Source: Streptomyces sp. TBY4 (GTDB taxonomy: Bacteria > Actinomycetota > Actinomycetes > Streptomycetales > Streptomycetaceae). Taken from it: DNA of 64,000 bases. The stretch is taken from assembly GCF_024213195.1 (NCBI RefSeq), contig NZ_JANAVF010000006.1, forward strand, positions 186,001 through 250,000, read 5' to 3'. The first letter of the stretch is position 1. Each line of letters opens with the position of its first letter. Under the pieces are notes generated by a model, which saw nothing but the letters and a program-made list of their open reading frames with translations, was not told where the DNA came from and did not search any database. A program made the translations under genes and the position numbers. This document shows, piece by piece, positions 17,969 to 27,109 of this stretch.

Positions 17969-19411
17969 ATGCGCTCCACCATCACCTTCGCCGTCACCGG
18001 CATCACGGCTCTCGCCGCCATCGGCCTCGCACCGGCCACTGCCGGAGCCGCCACCACACCGGCCAAGCCGCGGGCCCAAGCCGACTTCAACGGCGACGGC
18101 TACCCCGATCTGCTCATCACCGCCCCGAACACCGAAGTCCGCGGCAAAGCGAATGCGGGCGCGCTGGCCATCCTCTACGGATCCGCCGCGGGGTTCCGCA
18201 ACGACCAAGCCGTCGTCCTCGACCCCGCCAGCCCCCACATGCCGAGGCCCCGCGACTTGTGGTTCACCAACGCGAAGGATCACGGGGACCTGGACCGGGA
18301 CGGCTACGACGACCTGGTCAGCTACGACAACTCGGTCAGCAGCACGAAGGTGTTCTTCGGGGGAAAGGAACCCGGCTTCGCCGGATCGGCCGTCCTCAAC
18401 CCGGGCTCGGTCCTCAGCCCCCGCACCAGGGTCCGGGATCTGAAGATCGGTGACCTCAACGGCGACGGCAAGCTCGACGCCGTGGTGGCCGTCGACAACT
18501 CCGTCCCCGGCTCGGAACCCACGAAGACCGGCATCGTGGCCATGTTCGGCCCCTTCGACCGCACCGGCAAGCCCGCCTACAAGGGCACGTTCCGTGACAC
18601 CCTCGCCAAGGACGGGTTCCGACCCCGGGCACTCGCCATCGCTGACATGACCGGCGACGGCCGCTCCGACATCGTGGTCAGAGACTTCTACAACGACAAC
18701 GGCCAGGCCGCCGCCACGCTGCTGACCACCTCCCCCACCGGAGCACTGCTGCCCACCGGGAGCAAATTCGCCACCGGAGGCGAAGACGCCCCCTTCGAGT
18801 TCGGCGACATCAACAAGGACGGATACCTCGACCTGGTCAGCGGCAGGCAGCTCTACGGCCAGGTCCACGTCACGTACGGCGGCCCCAAGGGCGTGCACGA
18901 AACCCTCAAGCCGCAGGTCCTCGTCCAAGGCAAGGACGGCGTCCCCGGTGCGGACGAGAGTTTCGACGCCTGGGGCCGCACGGTGACCGTCGGCGACACC
19001 AACGGCGACGGCTACGCCGACATCGTCATCGGCGCGATGACGGAAGACGGCGCCACCGACGCACAGAAGGACACCGGAGCGATCACCGTCCTGCGCGGCG
19101 GCCCGACCGGCATCACGGGCACCGGGGCCAAGGCCCTGACCCAGAACTCCACCGGCATCCCGAACACCGCCGAGCGAGAAGACCACTTCGGCAGCGACGT
19201 CGCCCTGATCGACAGTGACAGGAACGGCCGTCCCGAGCTGTACGTGGGCGGATACGGCGAGGACGCCTACACCGGACGGGCCTGGAAACTCCCGATCAGC
19301 GCCACCGGCGTCATCGGCGGCACCGGTTCGACCGACTTCGGCCTGTCCGACCTCACCAAGCGGCCGCAGGACTACAAGTCCGCCTACTTCGGCGCCGTGC
19401 TGTACCACTGA
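17969..19411 (+). CDS. Secreted FG-GAP/integrin-alpha-like beta-propeller protein
   Basis: The product has 480 residues from the ATG at 17969; a TTG at 17963 is also possible, and AGGGGGGA lies just upstream. The signal peptide ends near residue 30 (ATAGAATTPA). At least seven calcium-loop repeats follow: DFNGDGYPD, DLDRDGYDD, DLNGDGKLD, DMTGDGRSD, DINKDGYLD, DTNGDGYAD and DSDRNGRPE. They are spaced about 55-65 residues apart and give a seven-bladed propeller. There is no catalytic motif. It is probably an extracellular binding protein. Confidence 0.9.
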   Translation: MRSTITFAVTGITALAAIGLAPATAGAATTPAKPRAQADFNGDGYPDLLITAPNTEVRGKANAGALAILYGSAAGFRNDQAVVLDPASPHMPRPRDLWFTNAKDHGDLDRDGYDDLVSYDNSVSSTKVFFGGKEPGFAGSAVLNPGSVLSPRTRVRDLKIGDLNGDGKLDAVVAVDNSVPGSEPTKTGIVAMFGPFDRTGKPAYKGTFRDTLAKDGFRPRALAIADMTGDGRSDIVVRDFYNDNGQAAATLLTTSPTGALLPTGSKFATGGEDAPFEFGDINKDGYLDLVSGRQLYGQVHVTYGGPKGVHETLKPQVLVQGKDGVPGADESFDAWGRTVTVGDTNGDGYADIVIGAMTEDGATDAQKDTGAITVLRGGPTGITGTGAKALTQNSTGIPNTAEREDHFGSDVALIDSDRNGRPELYVGGYGEDAYTGRAWKLPISATGVIGGTGSTDFGLSDLTKRPQDYKSAYFGAVLYH

Positions 19412-19439
19412 CGGACCGCCCGCCGCTTGCTCGTGCGCG

Positions 19440-19475
19440 GGAAGGCCCGCCCCTGTCGACGGGGGCGGGCCTTTC
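19440..19475. terminator. Bidirectional terminator
   Basis: GGAAGGCCCGCCCC (19440-19453) pairs with GGGGCGGGCC-TTTCC (19462-19476). It lies between the convergent FG-GAP gene and the small basic protein gene. Confidence 0.8.
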
Positions 19476-19498
19476 CACGTGCGCGGGCAGTCGAGTCG

Positions 19499-19669
19499 TC
19501 AGTTGTGGCCGAACTTCTTTTCCCGCTTCTTGCCGGCCATCTGCAGCGGACTCGGGGCCGCCGGGGTGGCGGACGCGGGCGAGGATTCCATCGAGCTCTT
19601 CGCCGGATCCTGCGAAGCCGAGCGGTCCTGGGACTTGGCGGGCTGCTGGCGGTTCTTGTTCTTGGCCAT
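19499..19669 (-). CDS. Small Lys/Asn-rich basic protein (56 residues)
   Basis: The ATG at 19669 has GGAGG eight bases upstream. The product starts MAKNKNRQQPAKSQ, has a Ser/Ala/Pro-rich middle and ends KKREKKFGHN. It is soluble and has no Cys or membrane segment. I recall short MAKNKN-type proteins as widespread in Streptomyces, but no function is known to me. The independent ribosome-binding site and the terminator immediately downstream support a real gene. Confidence 0.75.
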   Translation of the reverse strand: MAKNKNRQQPAKSQDRSASQDPAKSSMESSPASATPAAPSPLQMAGKKREKKFGHN

Positions 19670-19898
19670 GGGATGCCTCCGTGGGGGGTGTAGGGGCCAG
19701 GGCCGCCTTCACCCTCACACAGGGCCGTAAACGGCGCATTTTGGATCATTACCGCGCGTAGTCGGGGCTCCGGCCGGGGGACTCCGGGAGATACGCCACG
19801 CCGATGATCGAGTTCCGGCCGTCAAGGCCGTTGCCGTCGGGCAGACTCGGGGAAACCGCGAAAGACCAAGAGGACCCCCAGGGAAGAGGGTGGTACGC

Positions 19899-21269
19899 GT
19901 GGACCGCTGCGTCGTCCTGGTGGACGCCGGCTATCTGCTGGGCGCCGCCGCGAGCCTCCTCGCAGGAGAGCCCTCCCGCTCCCGGATCACCGTCGACCAT
20001 GCGGCGCTCATCCAGGGCCTGCGCGAGCGCGCCGAAGCCGACACCGAGCAGCCGCTCCTGCGGATCTACTGGTTCGACGGCGCACCCGACCGGGTGCCCC
20101 AGCCCGAGCACCGGCGGCTGCGCGTCATGCCCCGCGTCACCGTCCGCCTGGGCGCCCTGACCCGCAGCGACGGCCGCTGGGCCCAGAAGGGCGTCGACGC
20201 GGCCATGCACGCCGAGCTCACCGAGCTCGCCCGCAACCGGGCCTGCTCGGACGTCGTGCTCGTCACCGGCGACGGCGACCTGCTGCCCGGCCTGATGTCC
20301 GCCAAGGAACACGGGGTCGCCGTCCACCTGTGGGCCGTCCAGGCCGCCGACGGGGACTACAACCAGTCCGAGGACCTCGTCGCCGAAGCCGACGAACGCC
20401 GCGTCCTGGACCGCACCTGGATCACCCGCGCCGTCCGCGCCCGCGACCTCACCGGACTCTGCGCCCCGGCACCCGCCCCGCGCCCCGAGATCGCCGCCAT
20501 CCTCTCCGCGCCGCTGCCCGAGGCCGCCCTCGCCGAGGCCGCCCGCGGCAACGGCAACGGCGGCGGAACCCGGCCCGCGGCCCCCGTGGAGCCCGAGGAG
20601 GGCGGCGTATCCGCCACCGCGGCGGCCACCACCGCGGGCGGCAGGACCGTCCCGACCCCGAAGGACCTCGCGGGCGCCCTGCGGGCCCCCGGCACCACCG
20701 CACCCGTCCCCGGGCCCGGCCAGGCCCTCGGCGCGGCCCCGGCGGGCAGCGCCCTGCGCTGGTCCTCCGACAAGGGGTGGATCGACCGCGCCGGGCCGCT
20801 CGGAGAGCCCGCCGAGACCGCCTCGCTGCCCACCCTCGCCCAGCTCACCTCCGCCGAACAGCGCTGGGCGGACCGCGAGGAGGACATCACCACCGTCGGC
20901 GGCGACCCCTTCGAGGTCGGCCAGGTCTTCGCCCGGCGCTGGATGGAGCGGCTCCCGGAAACCGTGCACCTGCAGAAGCTCGCCACCATGTACCCGCGGA
21001 TCCCGCACCGGATCGACGGGGAGCTGCTGCGCTACGCCGCCCGCTTCGGACTCCTCGCGCACAAGGACGACCAGATCGACGAGCACGACCGCTACGCCAT
21101 CAGGGCCGGCTTCTGGCGCGAGATCGACGTACGGGCGGCCGCGGAACACGTGGCCGGCGCCGGCCCGGCGGCCGGTCCCGCCCCCGGCCCCGCTCCGGCC
21201 CCCGGAGCTCCCGCGACCCCCGCCGTGGCCCCCGTCGCGGTGGCCCAGACGGCCCCGGCAGCCGAGTAG
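19899..21269 (+). CDS. NYN-domain (PIN-like) putative RNase
   Basis: The product has 456 residues from the GTG at 19899, eight bases after GAAGAGGG; the GTG at 19890 overlaps that site. The NYN domain (~1-175) has the acidic positions VDAGYLL, WAQKGVDAAMH and VTGDGDLLPG expected for a metal-dependent nuclease. Residues ~190-270 are Ala/Pro-rich linker. The C-terminal region (~280-430) has a conserved-looking RWADREEDITTVGGDPFEVGQ segment and a helical, possibly OST-HTH-like part, then an Ala/Pro tail. RNA is the expected target. Confidence 0.85.
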   Translation: MDRCVVLVDAGYLLGAAASLLAGEPSRSRITVDHAALIQGLRERAEADTEQPLLRIYWFDGAPDRVPQPEHRRLRVMPRVTVRLGALTRSDGRWAQKGVDAAMHAELTELARNRACSDVVLVTGDGDLLPGLMSAKEHGVAVHLWAVQAADGDYNQSEDLVAEADERRVLDRTWITRAVRARDLTGLCAPAPAPRPEIAAILSAPLPEAALAEAARGNGNGGGTRPAAPVEPEEGGVSATAAATTAGGRTVPTPKDLAGALRAPGTTAPVPGPGQALGAAPAGSALRWSSDKGWIDRAGPLGEPAETASLPTLAQLTSAEQRWADREEDITTVGGDPFEVGQVFARRWMERLPETVHLQKLATMYPRIPHRIDGELLRYAARFGLLAHKDDQIDEHDRYAIRAGFWREIDVRAAAEHVAGAGPAAGPAPGPAPAPGAPATPAVAPVAVAQTAPAAE

Positions 21270-21297
21270 GGGCCGCAACCCCGTAGGCTGCTCCCTC

Positions 21298-22334
<1,037 letters not shown>

Positions 22335-22338
<4 letters not shown>

Positions 22339-23138
22339 GCGCCACCGTCACCACCGCTGCCGCCACGGCCGCGCACACGGCTGTGGGCGTACTGGCACCC
22401 CGCGCCCGGTTCTTCCCGGCGCTGGCCGCCGTCTACCGGGCCCAGCTGTCCCGCGCCCGGGTCTCCCGGATCCCGCTGCTGTTCGTGGCCACCTTCCAGT
22501 CCGTCGGGATCATGATCCTGATGCGGGGCGTGGTCGACGGGGGCTCCGAGGCGCGGGCCGTCGTCGCCGGCTCCTCCGTGCTGGTCGTCGCCTTCGTCGC
22601 GCTGAACCTGCTCGCGCAGTACTTCGGCCAGCTCCGGGCCAGCGGCGGGCTCGACCACTACGCCACCCTGCCGGTGCCGCCCGCCTCCGTGGTGCTGGGC
22701 GCGGCCGCCGCCTACGCCTCCTTCACGCTGCCCGGCACGCTCGTCACGGCCGTCTTCGGCAGCGTGCTGTTCGGGCTGCCGATGGGCGGACTGTGGATCC
22801 TGGCCGCCGTGGTGCCGTTGGCCGGCGCCGCCCTCGCCGGGCTCGGAGCGGCCCTGGGCCTGCTCGCCCCCCGGCAGGAGCTGGCCACCCTCGCCGGACA
22901 GCTCGGCATGTCCGCGGCCTTGCTGCTGGGCGTGCTGCCGCCCGAGCGGATGCCGGAGGTCATCGTCTGGGCGCGGGACCTGCTGCCGTCCACGTACGGC
23001 GTGGAGGCCTTCGCCCGGACCTTCGAGCCGCACCCCGACTGGGCGGCGGTCCTCCTCGACCTCGGCGTGTGCGCGGGGGTGGGGGTGCTGTCCCTCGCCG
23101 TCGCGACCTGGGCCTACCGGCGGGCAGCCGTCCGCTGA
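22335..23138 (+). CDS. ABC-2 type transporter permease
   Basis: The product has 267 residues starting from a GTG overlapping the ATPase stop. Six hydrophobic segments are visible (~45-65, 75-100, 115-140, 145-175, 185-205, 235-260). A SGGLDHYATLPVPPASVVLG loop near residue 100 is typical of DrrB-type permeases. It forms the membrane part of the exporter with the preceding gene. Confidence 0.9.
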
Positions 23139-23202
23139 CGCCCCGCCGGGGGCAGGTGGCCGCCTCACGCACTTCTGGCACGATGTGGAGGTGACCGAAG
23201 CC

Positions 23203-23865
23203 GTGACCCCCTATGACAAGCCCGACCAGCCGCCGTCCGAGGCGCCTTCGGCTCCGGCCGCGCCCGCGTCCGAGCCCGCCTTCTCCCCGGCCGACGTCCG
23301 GGACGGGGCCGCCATCGCCCTCGTGACCGGCATCGCCGGCGTACTCCTCGGGCTGCTGTGGGTCTGGCTCGCGCCGCGCGTGCAGTACGTCTCCAACGGC
23401 GAGGCGGTGTTCCTCCGGGACACCGAGAGCGAGGCGCGGATCGGGGCGGACGGCACCTTCCTGCTGCTGTCCGTCGGATTCGGCATGCTGAGCGCGGTGG
23501 CCGTTTTCCTGTGGCGGCGGGGCGGGGGTGCGGCGCAGGTGGTCGGGCTCGCGGTCGGGTCGGTCTTCGCCGCGCTGGTGGGGTGGCGGGTCGGTCTGTG
23601 GCTGGGGCCGTCCTCCGACCTGGTGGCGGCCGCGCGGAAGGCGGGGAAGGGCGTGCCCTTCGAGGCCCCGCTGCAGTTGCTCGCGCACGGGGCGCTGCTC
23701 GGGTGGCCGATGGCCGCGGTCCTCGTGCACCTGGCGCTGACGGCGCTGTGGGGTCGGCGGGACCCCGAGCCGGAGCTCGCGGTGTGGCCGTCCGCGTACT
23801 ACCAGGCCCCGGTGGATGCCGCCCCCTCCGCGGACTCGGCCGGTACGGAGCCCCCGCGCCCGTAG
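23203..23865 (+). CDS. Membrane protein, DUF2567-like
   Basis: The product has 220 residues from the GTG at 23203, eight bases after TGGAGGTGA; GTGs at 23191 and 23185 would add four or six residues. A Pro-rich cytoplasmic start is followed by four membrane segments (~35-55, 85-105, 112-130, 160-185). The loop PRVQYVSNGEAVFLRDTESE and the following GADGTF are distinctive for this actinobacterial family. Function is unknown. Confidence 0.8.
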   Translation: MTPYDKPDQPPSEAPSAPAAPASEPAFSPADVRDGAAIALVTGIAGVLLGLLWVWLAPRVQYVSNGEAVFLRDTESEARIGADGTFLLLSVGFGMLSAVAVFLWRRGGGAAQVVGLAVGSVFAALVGWRVGLWLGPSSDLVAAARKAGKGVPFEAPLQLLAHGALLGWPMAAVLVHLALTALWGRRDPEPELAVWPSAYYQAPVDAAPSADSAGTEPPRP

Positions 23866-23884
23866 CCCCGGCCGGTCGGGGTGT

Positions 23885-23980
23885 GCCGCTGCGCGGGGCG
23901 GGGCCCCTGCGGCGACCCTTGCCGCTGCGCGGGGCGGGGCCCCTGCGGCGACCCTTGCCGCTGCGCGGGGCGAGGTCCCC
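23885..23980. repeat. 36-bp tandem repeat, about 2.5 copies
   Basis: Two identical 36-bp units (23885-23920, 23921-23956) each start GCCGCTGCGCGGGGCGGGGC. A third unit diverges after about 15 bases into intergenic repeat copy 2. Slippage of the repeat's left end is the likely origin. Confidence 0.9.
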
Positions 23981-24070
23981 TACCCGCCCTTCCACCGTTC
24001 CCCGGGGCTGTGCCCCGGACCCCCTCGGGGGCTCCGCCCCCGGACCCCCGCGCCTCAAACGCCGGCGAGG
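23957..24070. repeat. GC-rich intergenic repeat, copy 2
   Basis: It has the same architecture as copy 1: CTACCCGCCCTTCC, then a CCCCGGGGC-type hairpin, a GGGGGCTCCGCCCCC hairpin and CTCAAACGCCGG. It lies between the convergent DUF2567-like and ybaK genes. Confidence 0.75.
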
Positions 24071-24086
24071 CTGAATTTGTCCGGCG

Positions 24087-24575
24087 TCAGGGCCGGGCGA
24101 TCGGGGCCACGGTGGCCGAGGTCAGGGTGGTCAGGGTGGCCGGGGCCAGCTCGACCTCCAGGCCGCGGCGGCCCGCCGAGACGCAGATGGCGGGGAAGCC
24201 GGACGCCGAGGCGTCCAGGACCGTGGGCAGCCGTTTGCGCTGCCCCAGCGGGGAGATGCCGCCCAGGACGTAGCCCGTGGTGCGCTCCGCCAGCGCCGGA
24301 TCGGCCATCGCGGCCCGCTTGCCGCCCACCGCCGAGGCCAGGGCCTTCAGGTCGAGGCTCCCGGAGACCGGGACCACCGCGACCACCAGCGAACCGTCCA
24401 CGTCGGCCAGCAGCGTCTTGAAGACCTGCGCGGGGGAGACCCCGAGGGCCTCGGCCGCCTCCTCGCCGTACGAGGGATGGGCCGGGTCGTGCTCGTAGGC
24501 GTGCACCGTGAATTCCGCGCCGACGGCCGTCAGCGCCACGATCGCCGGAGTGCCCGCCGGCTTCTTCTTCGCCAT
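24087..24575 (-). CDS. ybaK: Cys-tRNA(Pro)/Cys-tRNA(Cys) deacylase YbaK
   Basis: The product has 162 residues and a single YbaK/EbsC domain. VFKTLLADVDGSLVVAVVPVSGSLD includes the invariant catalytic Lys (~52), and YVLGGISPLGQRKRLPTVLD is the family's Gly-Gly-x-Ser-Pro loop. It hydrolyses mischarged Cys-tRNA(Pro). It ends just beyond the intergenic repeat and is 10 bases downstream of the Lon-domain gene. Confidence 0.92.
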   Translation of the reverse strand: MAKKKPAGTPAIVALTAVGAEFTVHAYEHDPAHPSYGEEAAEALGVSPAQVFKTLLADVDGSLVVAVVPVSGSLDLKALASAVGGKRAAMADPALAERTTGYVLGGISPLGQRKRLPTVLDASASGFPAICVSAGRRGLEVELAPATLTTLTSATVAPIARP

Positions 24576-24585
24576 GGGGCCCCTC

Positions 24586-25323
24586 TCAGTTCGGGCTCGT
24601 CGGGGCGCGGGTGAGGTCCACGGCCGGGAGCGAGGGGAGGTGGCGGATGACGGCCGTCTCGGTGCGCAGCAGCTTCAGCTCCTCCGCGAGGCGGGTCGCG
24701 GTGTCCGGGGCCTGGAGCAGGCGCTGCTTCGCCGGGATGTCCAGCACCGCGGCGGCCGCGACCAGGTACGAGACCACCGACGGCTCGTCGGGGAGGTCCA
24801 TGCCGGTCAGGGACCGTTCGCGGGCCCCCGCCAGCCGCTTCTGGTACGTGCGGAACGCCCGCAGCACGCCCTCCGCCAGTGCGCCCGCGCCCTCGCCGGT
24901 GTCCTCCGGGAGTTCCTCCAGCTCCGCGACGAGGAACGGGCCGGACGCGTCGACCGACAGCAGCCGGACCCGGACGGTGCCGGTCGCCATCACCTCGAAG
25001 CTGCCGTCCTCCCGCTCCCGGATCGAGGCCGCGTCCGCGATGCAGCCCACCCGGTGGAAGGCCTGGACCGGGTCCGCGCCGAAACCGGCGGCGGGGCCGC
25101 GCTCGGGCACGGCCGTCTGGTCGGGCAGGCCGGGCGCGGTCGGAGCGACCTCCCGGCCGTCGCGGATCGCGACGACCGCGAAACGGCGGGGCTCGTCCTC
25201 TCCCGCCTTCAGCAGCTCGCGCATCATGGCGCGATAACGCTCCTCGAAGACGTTCAGCGGGAGGACGAGTCCCGGGAACAGCACCGAGTTCAGCGGGAAG
25301 AGGGGCAGGCGAACGGTGGTCAC
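24586..25323 (-). CDS. Lon N-terminal substrate-binding-domain protein
   Basis: The product has 245 residues from a GTG. The PUA-like LON domain opens with LPLFPLNSVLFPGLVLPLNVFE, then FAVVAIRDGREV, GCIADAASI and GTVRVRLLSVD. A helical bundle ends the protein. It has no ATPase or protease domain, so it is the stand-alone family common in actinobacteria and not a truncated Lon. Role unknown. It probably shares a transcript with ybaK. Confidence 0.9.
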   Translation of the reverse strand: MTTVRLPLFPLNSVLFPGLVLPLNVFEERYRAMMRELLKAGEDEPRRFAVVAIRDGREVAPTAPGLPDQTAVPERGPAAGFGADPVQAFHRVGCIADAASIREREDGSFEVMATGTVRVRLLSVDASGPFLVAELEELPEDTGEGAGALAEGVLRAFRTYQKRLAGARERSLTGMDLPDEPSVVSYLVAAAAVLDIPAKQRLLQAPDTATRLAEELKLLRTETAVIRHLPSLPAVDLTRAPTSPN

Positions 25324-25357
25324 GAGGCACAGGGTAGTGGCCGCGGCCCGGGAGCGG

Positions 25358-26962
25358 TCACCCCCGCCTCAGGACGCGGGAGGCTCCCGCCGCGACCGTC
25401 GTGGCCAGGATCCAGCCCAGGATGATCAGCGCGGCCCCGCCCCACTGCCAGCCGGCCTTCAGGATCCACTGGTCCTGAAGGCCGAGGTCGATCACCGGCA
25501 GCAGCAGGTCCAGGGCGAACAGTGCCGCGTCCCAGTCGGGGTGCTCGTCCGCCTTGATCGGCGGCGGCTCGCCGTGGGCCGTGAAGAGCACGGCCCCGGC
25601 CGCCCACAGCACGGCCATCCACAGCGCCGCCCGGCCCGGCCGGTAGCCGTAGACCACCGTCCAGTCCTGGAGGTACCCCCACGCGCGCAGCGCCGGCGGC
25701 AGCGTCGCCCGCCGGCGCCGCTGTTTGGCCAGCAGCACCTCGCGGGCGTCCGCGTCCTCCCCGGAGGCCCGCAGGACCGCGGCGAGCCGCTCGTACGGTT
25801 CCGGGGAGTACTCGGGGGTGGCCGCCTCGACCCACTCCAGCCGCAGCGCCGGCGGGAAGAGGCCCCGGGGCGCGAGGTTCTCGTAGGCGAAACCCTCGAT
25901 GGCCAGCCGGCCCGGGCGCCCCGGCCAGCTGCCGGCGGTGTCCACCAGCTTGACCACCTGCGAGCCCGACAGCACCACCCGCCCCCGCTCCGGCCGCTCG
26001 CCGACGAACCGCAGCTCCGGGGTGTGGATGCGGCGCAGCGAGACCTCCTGCTCCTCCGTGAGGGTGAACCGGGCCCCGTAGAAGTCCACGGCGTCCCCGA
26101 AGCGGCCGTCGTCCAGCCGCAGGCCGCCCCGGCACTCGAAGTGCTGCGCGGGCTCGCCCCGCAGCGGGGTGTAGCCCTGCCCGTAGGGCGGCGTGGCGGA
26201 ACCGGAGTCGCCCGAGGTGTAGTCCAGGGCGATGGAGGTCAGGTAGAGCGTGCGCTCGACGGTGAGCTGCGGGGCGTTCAGCGCCCGCTTCCCGGCCGGA
26301 TTGCTCAGGCGGGCCCCGCGCAGGCTCATCGACACGCCGACCTTGGCGCCGCGCAGGCTCACCTCCCCGTAGGCCCGGAGCAGCTCGGCCTGGAAGTCCT
26401 GCGCGACCGACATCCCGTCGGCGGCCAGGGCCCGCCCCTTGTTGTCGCGCTGCAGCACCGCCTCGCTGATCAGCAGGTCGGTGCCGATCTGCGCGTCGGT
26501 CAGCCGGATCCCGCGCGCCACCCGGCAGCGCGGCAGGTGCAGGTCGCCCTCGGTCTGCAGGCGGGCCGCCTCCAGCCGGGGTATCGCGCAGTTGACCAGG
26601 CGCAGCGTGCCGAAGCGGGTCTCGGAGAGCTGCACCTCGCCGTCGAAGCGGCAGGACTGGAGCTCCACGTACGGGGTGACCGTGCCCCCGGAGAGGTCGA
26701 GGCGGCCGGTGATCCGGACGCCGCGCAGCTTCAGGGAGGCCACCCGGCCCGGCACCGGGCCCGGCCCGTGGAGCAGCAGCAGGGCCACCACGTCCGCGCG
26801 CACGCTGCGCTCGGGGCCCCAGACCCGGTCGGCGTGCGGATCGTCCCGCTCGGCGGTGCGCGTGCTCAGATCGCAGACGCTGCCGGTCCGGTACGCGTCC
26901 CACATGAGCCGTTCGGGGCCGGTGAGATCGGCCGGTGCCCCGTCCGGGCGTGCTTCGGCCAT
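25358..26962 (-). CDS. Beta-helix-like protein with C-terminal membrane segments
   Basis: The product has 534 residues. GGAGGGGG precedes the ATG. From ~75 to 330 the chain shows irregular pentapeptide-like repeats (A/L-x-L-R/G: LKLRGVRITGRLDLSGG, VELQSCRFDGEVQLSETRFG, LRGAKVGVSMSLRGARL), which suggest a right-handed beta-helix. A linker with a basic RRRRATLPP stretch leads to two membrane segments (~445-465 and 505-525). Homologues are sometimes labelled membrane-associated oxidoreductase, but I see no cofactor motif and would not assign that activity. Confidence 0.7.
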   Translation of the reverse strand: MAEARPDGAPADLTGPERLMWDAYRTGSVCDLSTRTAERDDPHADRVWGPERSVRADVVALLLLHGPGPVPGRVASLKLRGVRITGRLDLSGGTVTPYVELQSCRFDGEVQLSETRFGTLRLVNCAIPRLEAARLQTEGDLHLPRCRVARGIRLTDAQIGTDLLISEAVLQRDNKGRALAADGMSVAQDFQAELLRAYGEVSLRGAKVGVSMSLRGARLSNPAGKRALNAPQLTVERTLYLTSIALDYTSGDSGSATPPYGQGYTPLRGEPAQHFECRGGLRLDDGRFGDAVDFYGARFTLTEEQEVSLRRIHTPELRFVGERPERGRVVLSGSQVVKLVDTAGSWPGRPGRLAIEGFAYENLAPRGLFPPALRLEWVEAATPEYSPEPYERLAAVLRASGEDADAREVLLAKQRRRRATLPPALRAWGYLQDWTVVYGYRPGRAALWMAVLWAAGAVLFTAHGEPPPIKADEHPDWDAALFALDLLLPVIDLGLQDQWILKAGWQWGGAALIILGWILATTVAAGASRVLRRG

Positions 26963-27052
26963 GGCGGCCCCCCTCCGCTCGTCGGCGCGGACCGCACCGC
27001 GCCTACCCGCACGCTAGGGGGCCGCTGTGACATCGGGAAACGTCCGTGGCCT

Positions 27053-27069
27053 GTATCAGCCAGTGATAC
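27053..27069. promoter_or_regulatory. Candidate operator before hisD
   Basis: GTATCA-N5-TGATAC, a perfect 17-bp interrupted palindrome, lies 41 bases upstream of the hisD GTG in the divergent promoter region. The flanking CGTCCG and CGGACG extend the symmetry. It is suitable for a dimeric repressor of histidine biosynthesis. The regulator was not identified. Confidence 0.45.
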
Positions 27070-27109
27070 GGACGAACGGTGGCGCGAGGCGGTCTGAGAG
27101 AATTGCCGG

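Noticed and set aside
23185..23202. Upstream GTG starts for the DUF2567-like protein
   Set aside because: They overlap the strong TGGAGGTGA ribosome-binding site, which is properly spaced for the GTG at 23203.
25358..26962. Oxidoreductase activity for the beta-helix/membrane protein
   Set aside because: No Rossmann, flavin, heme or Fe-S motif can be seen. The sequence is dominated by pentapeptide-like repeats.
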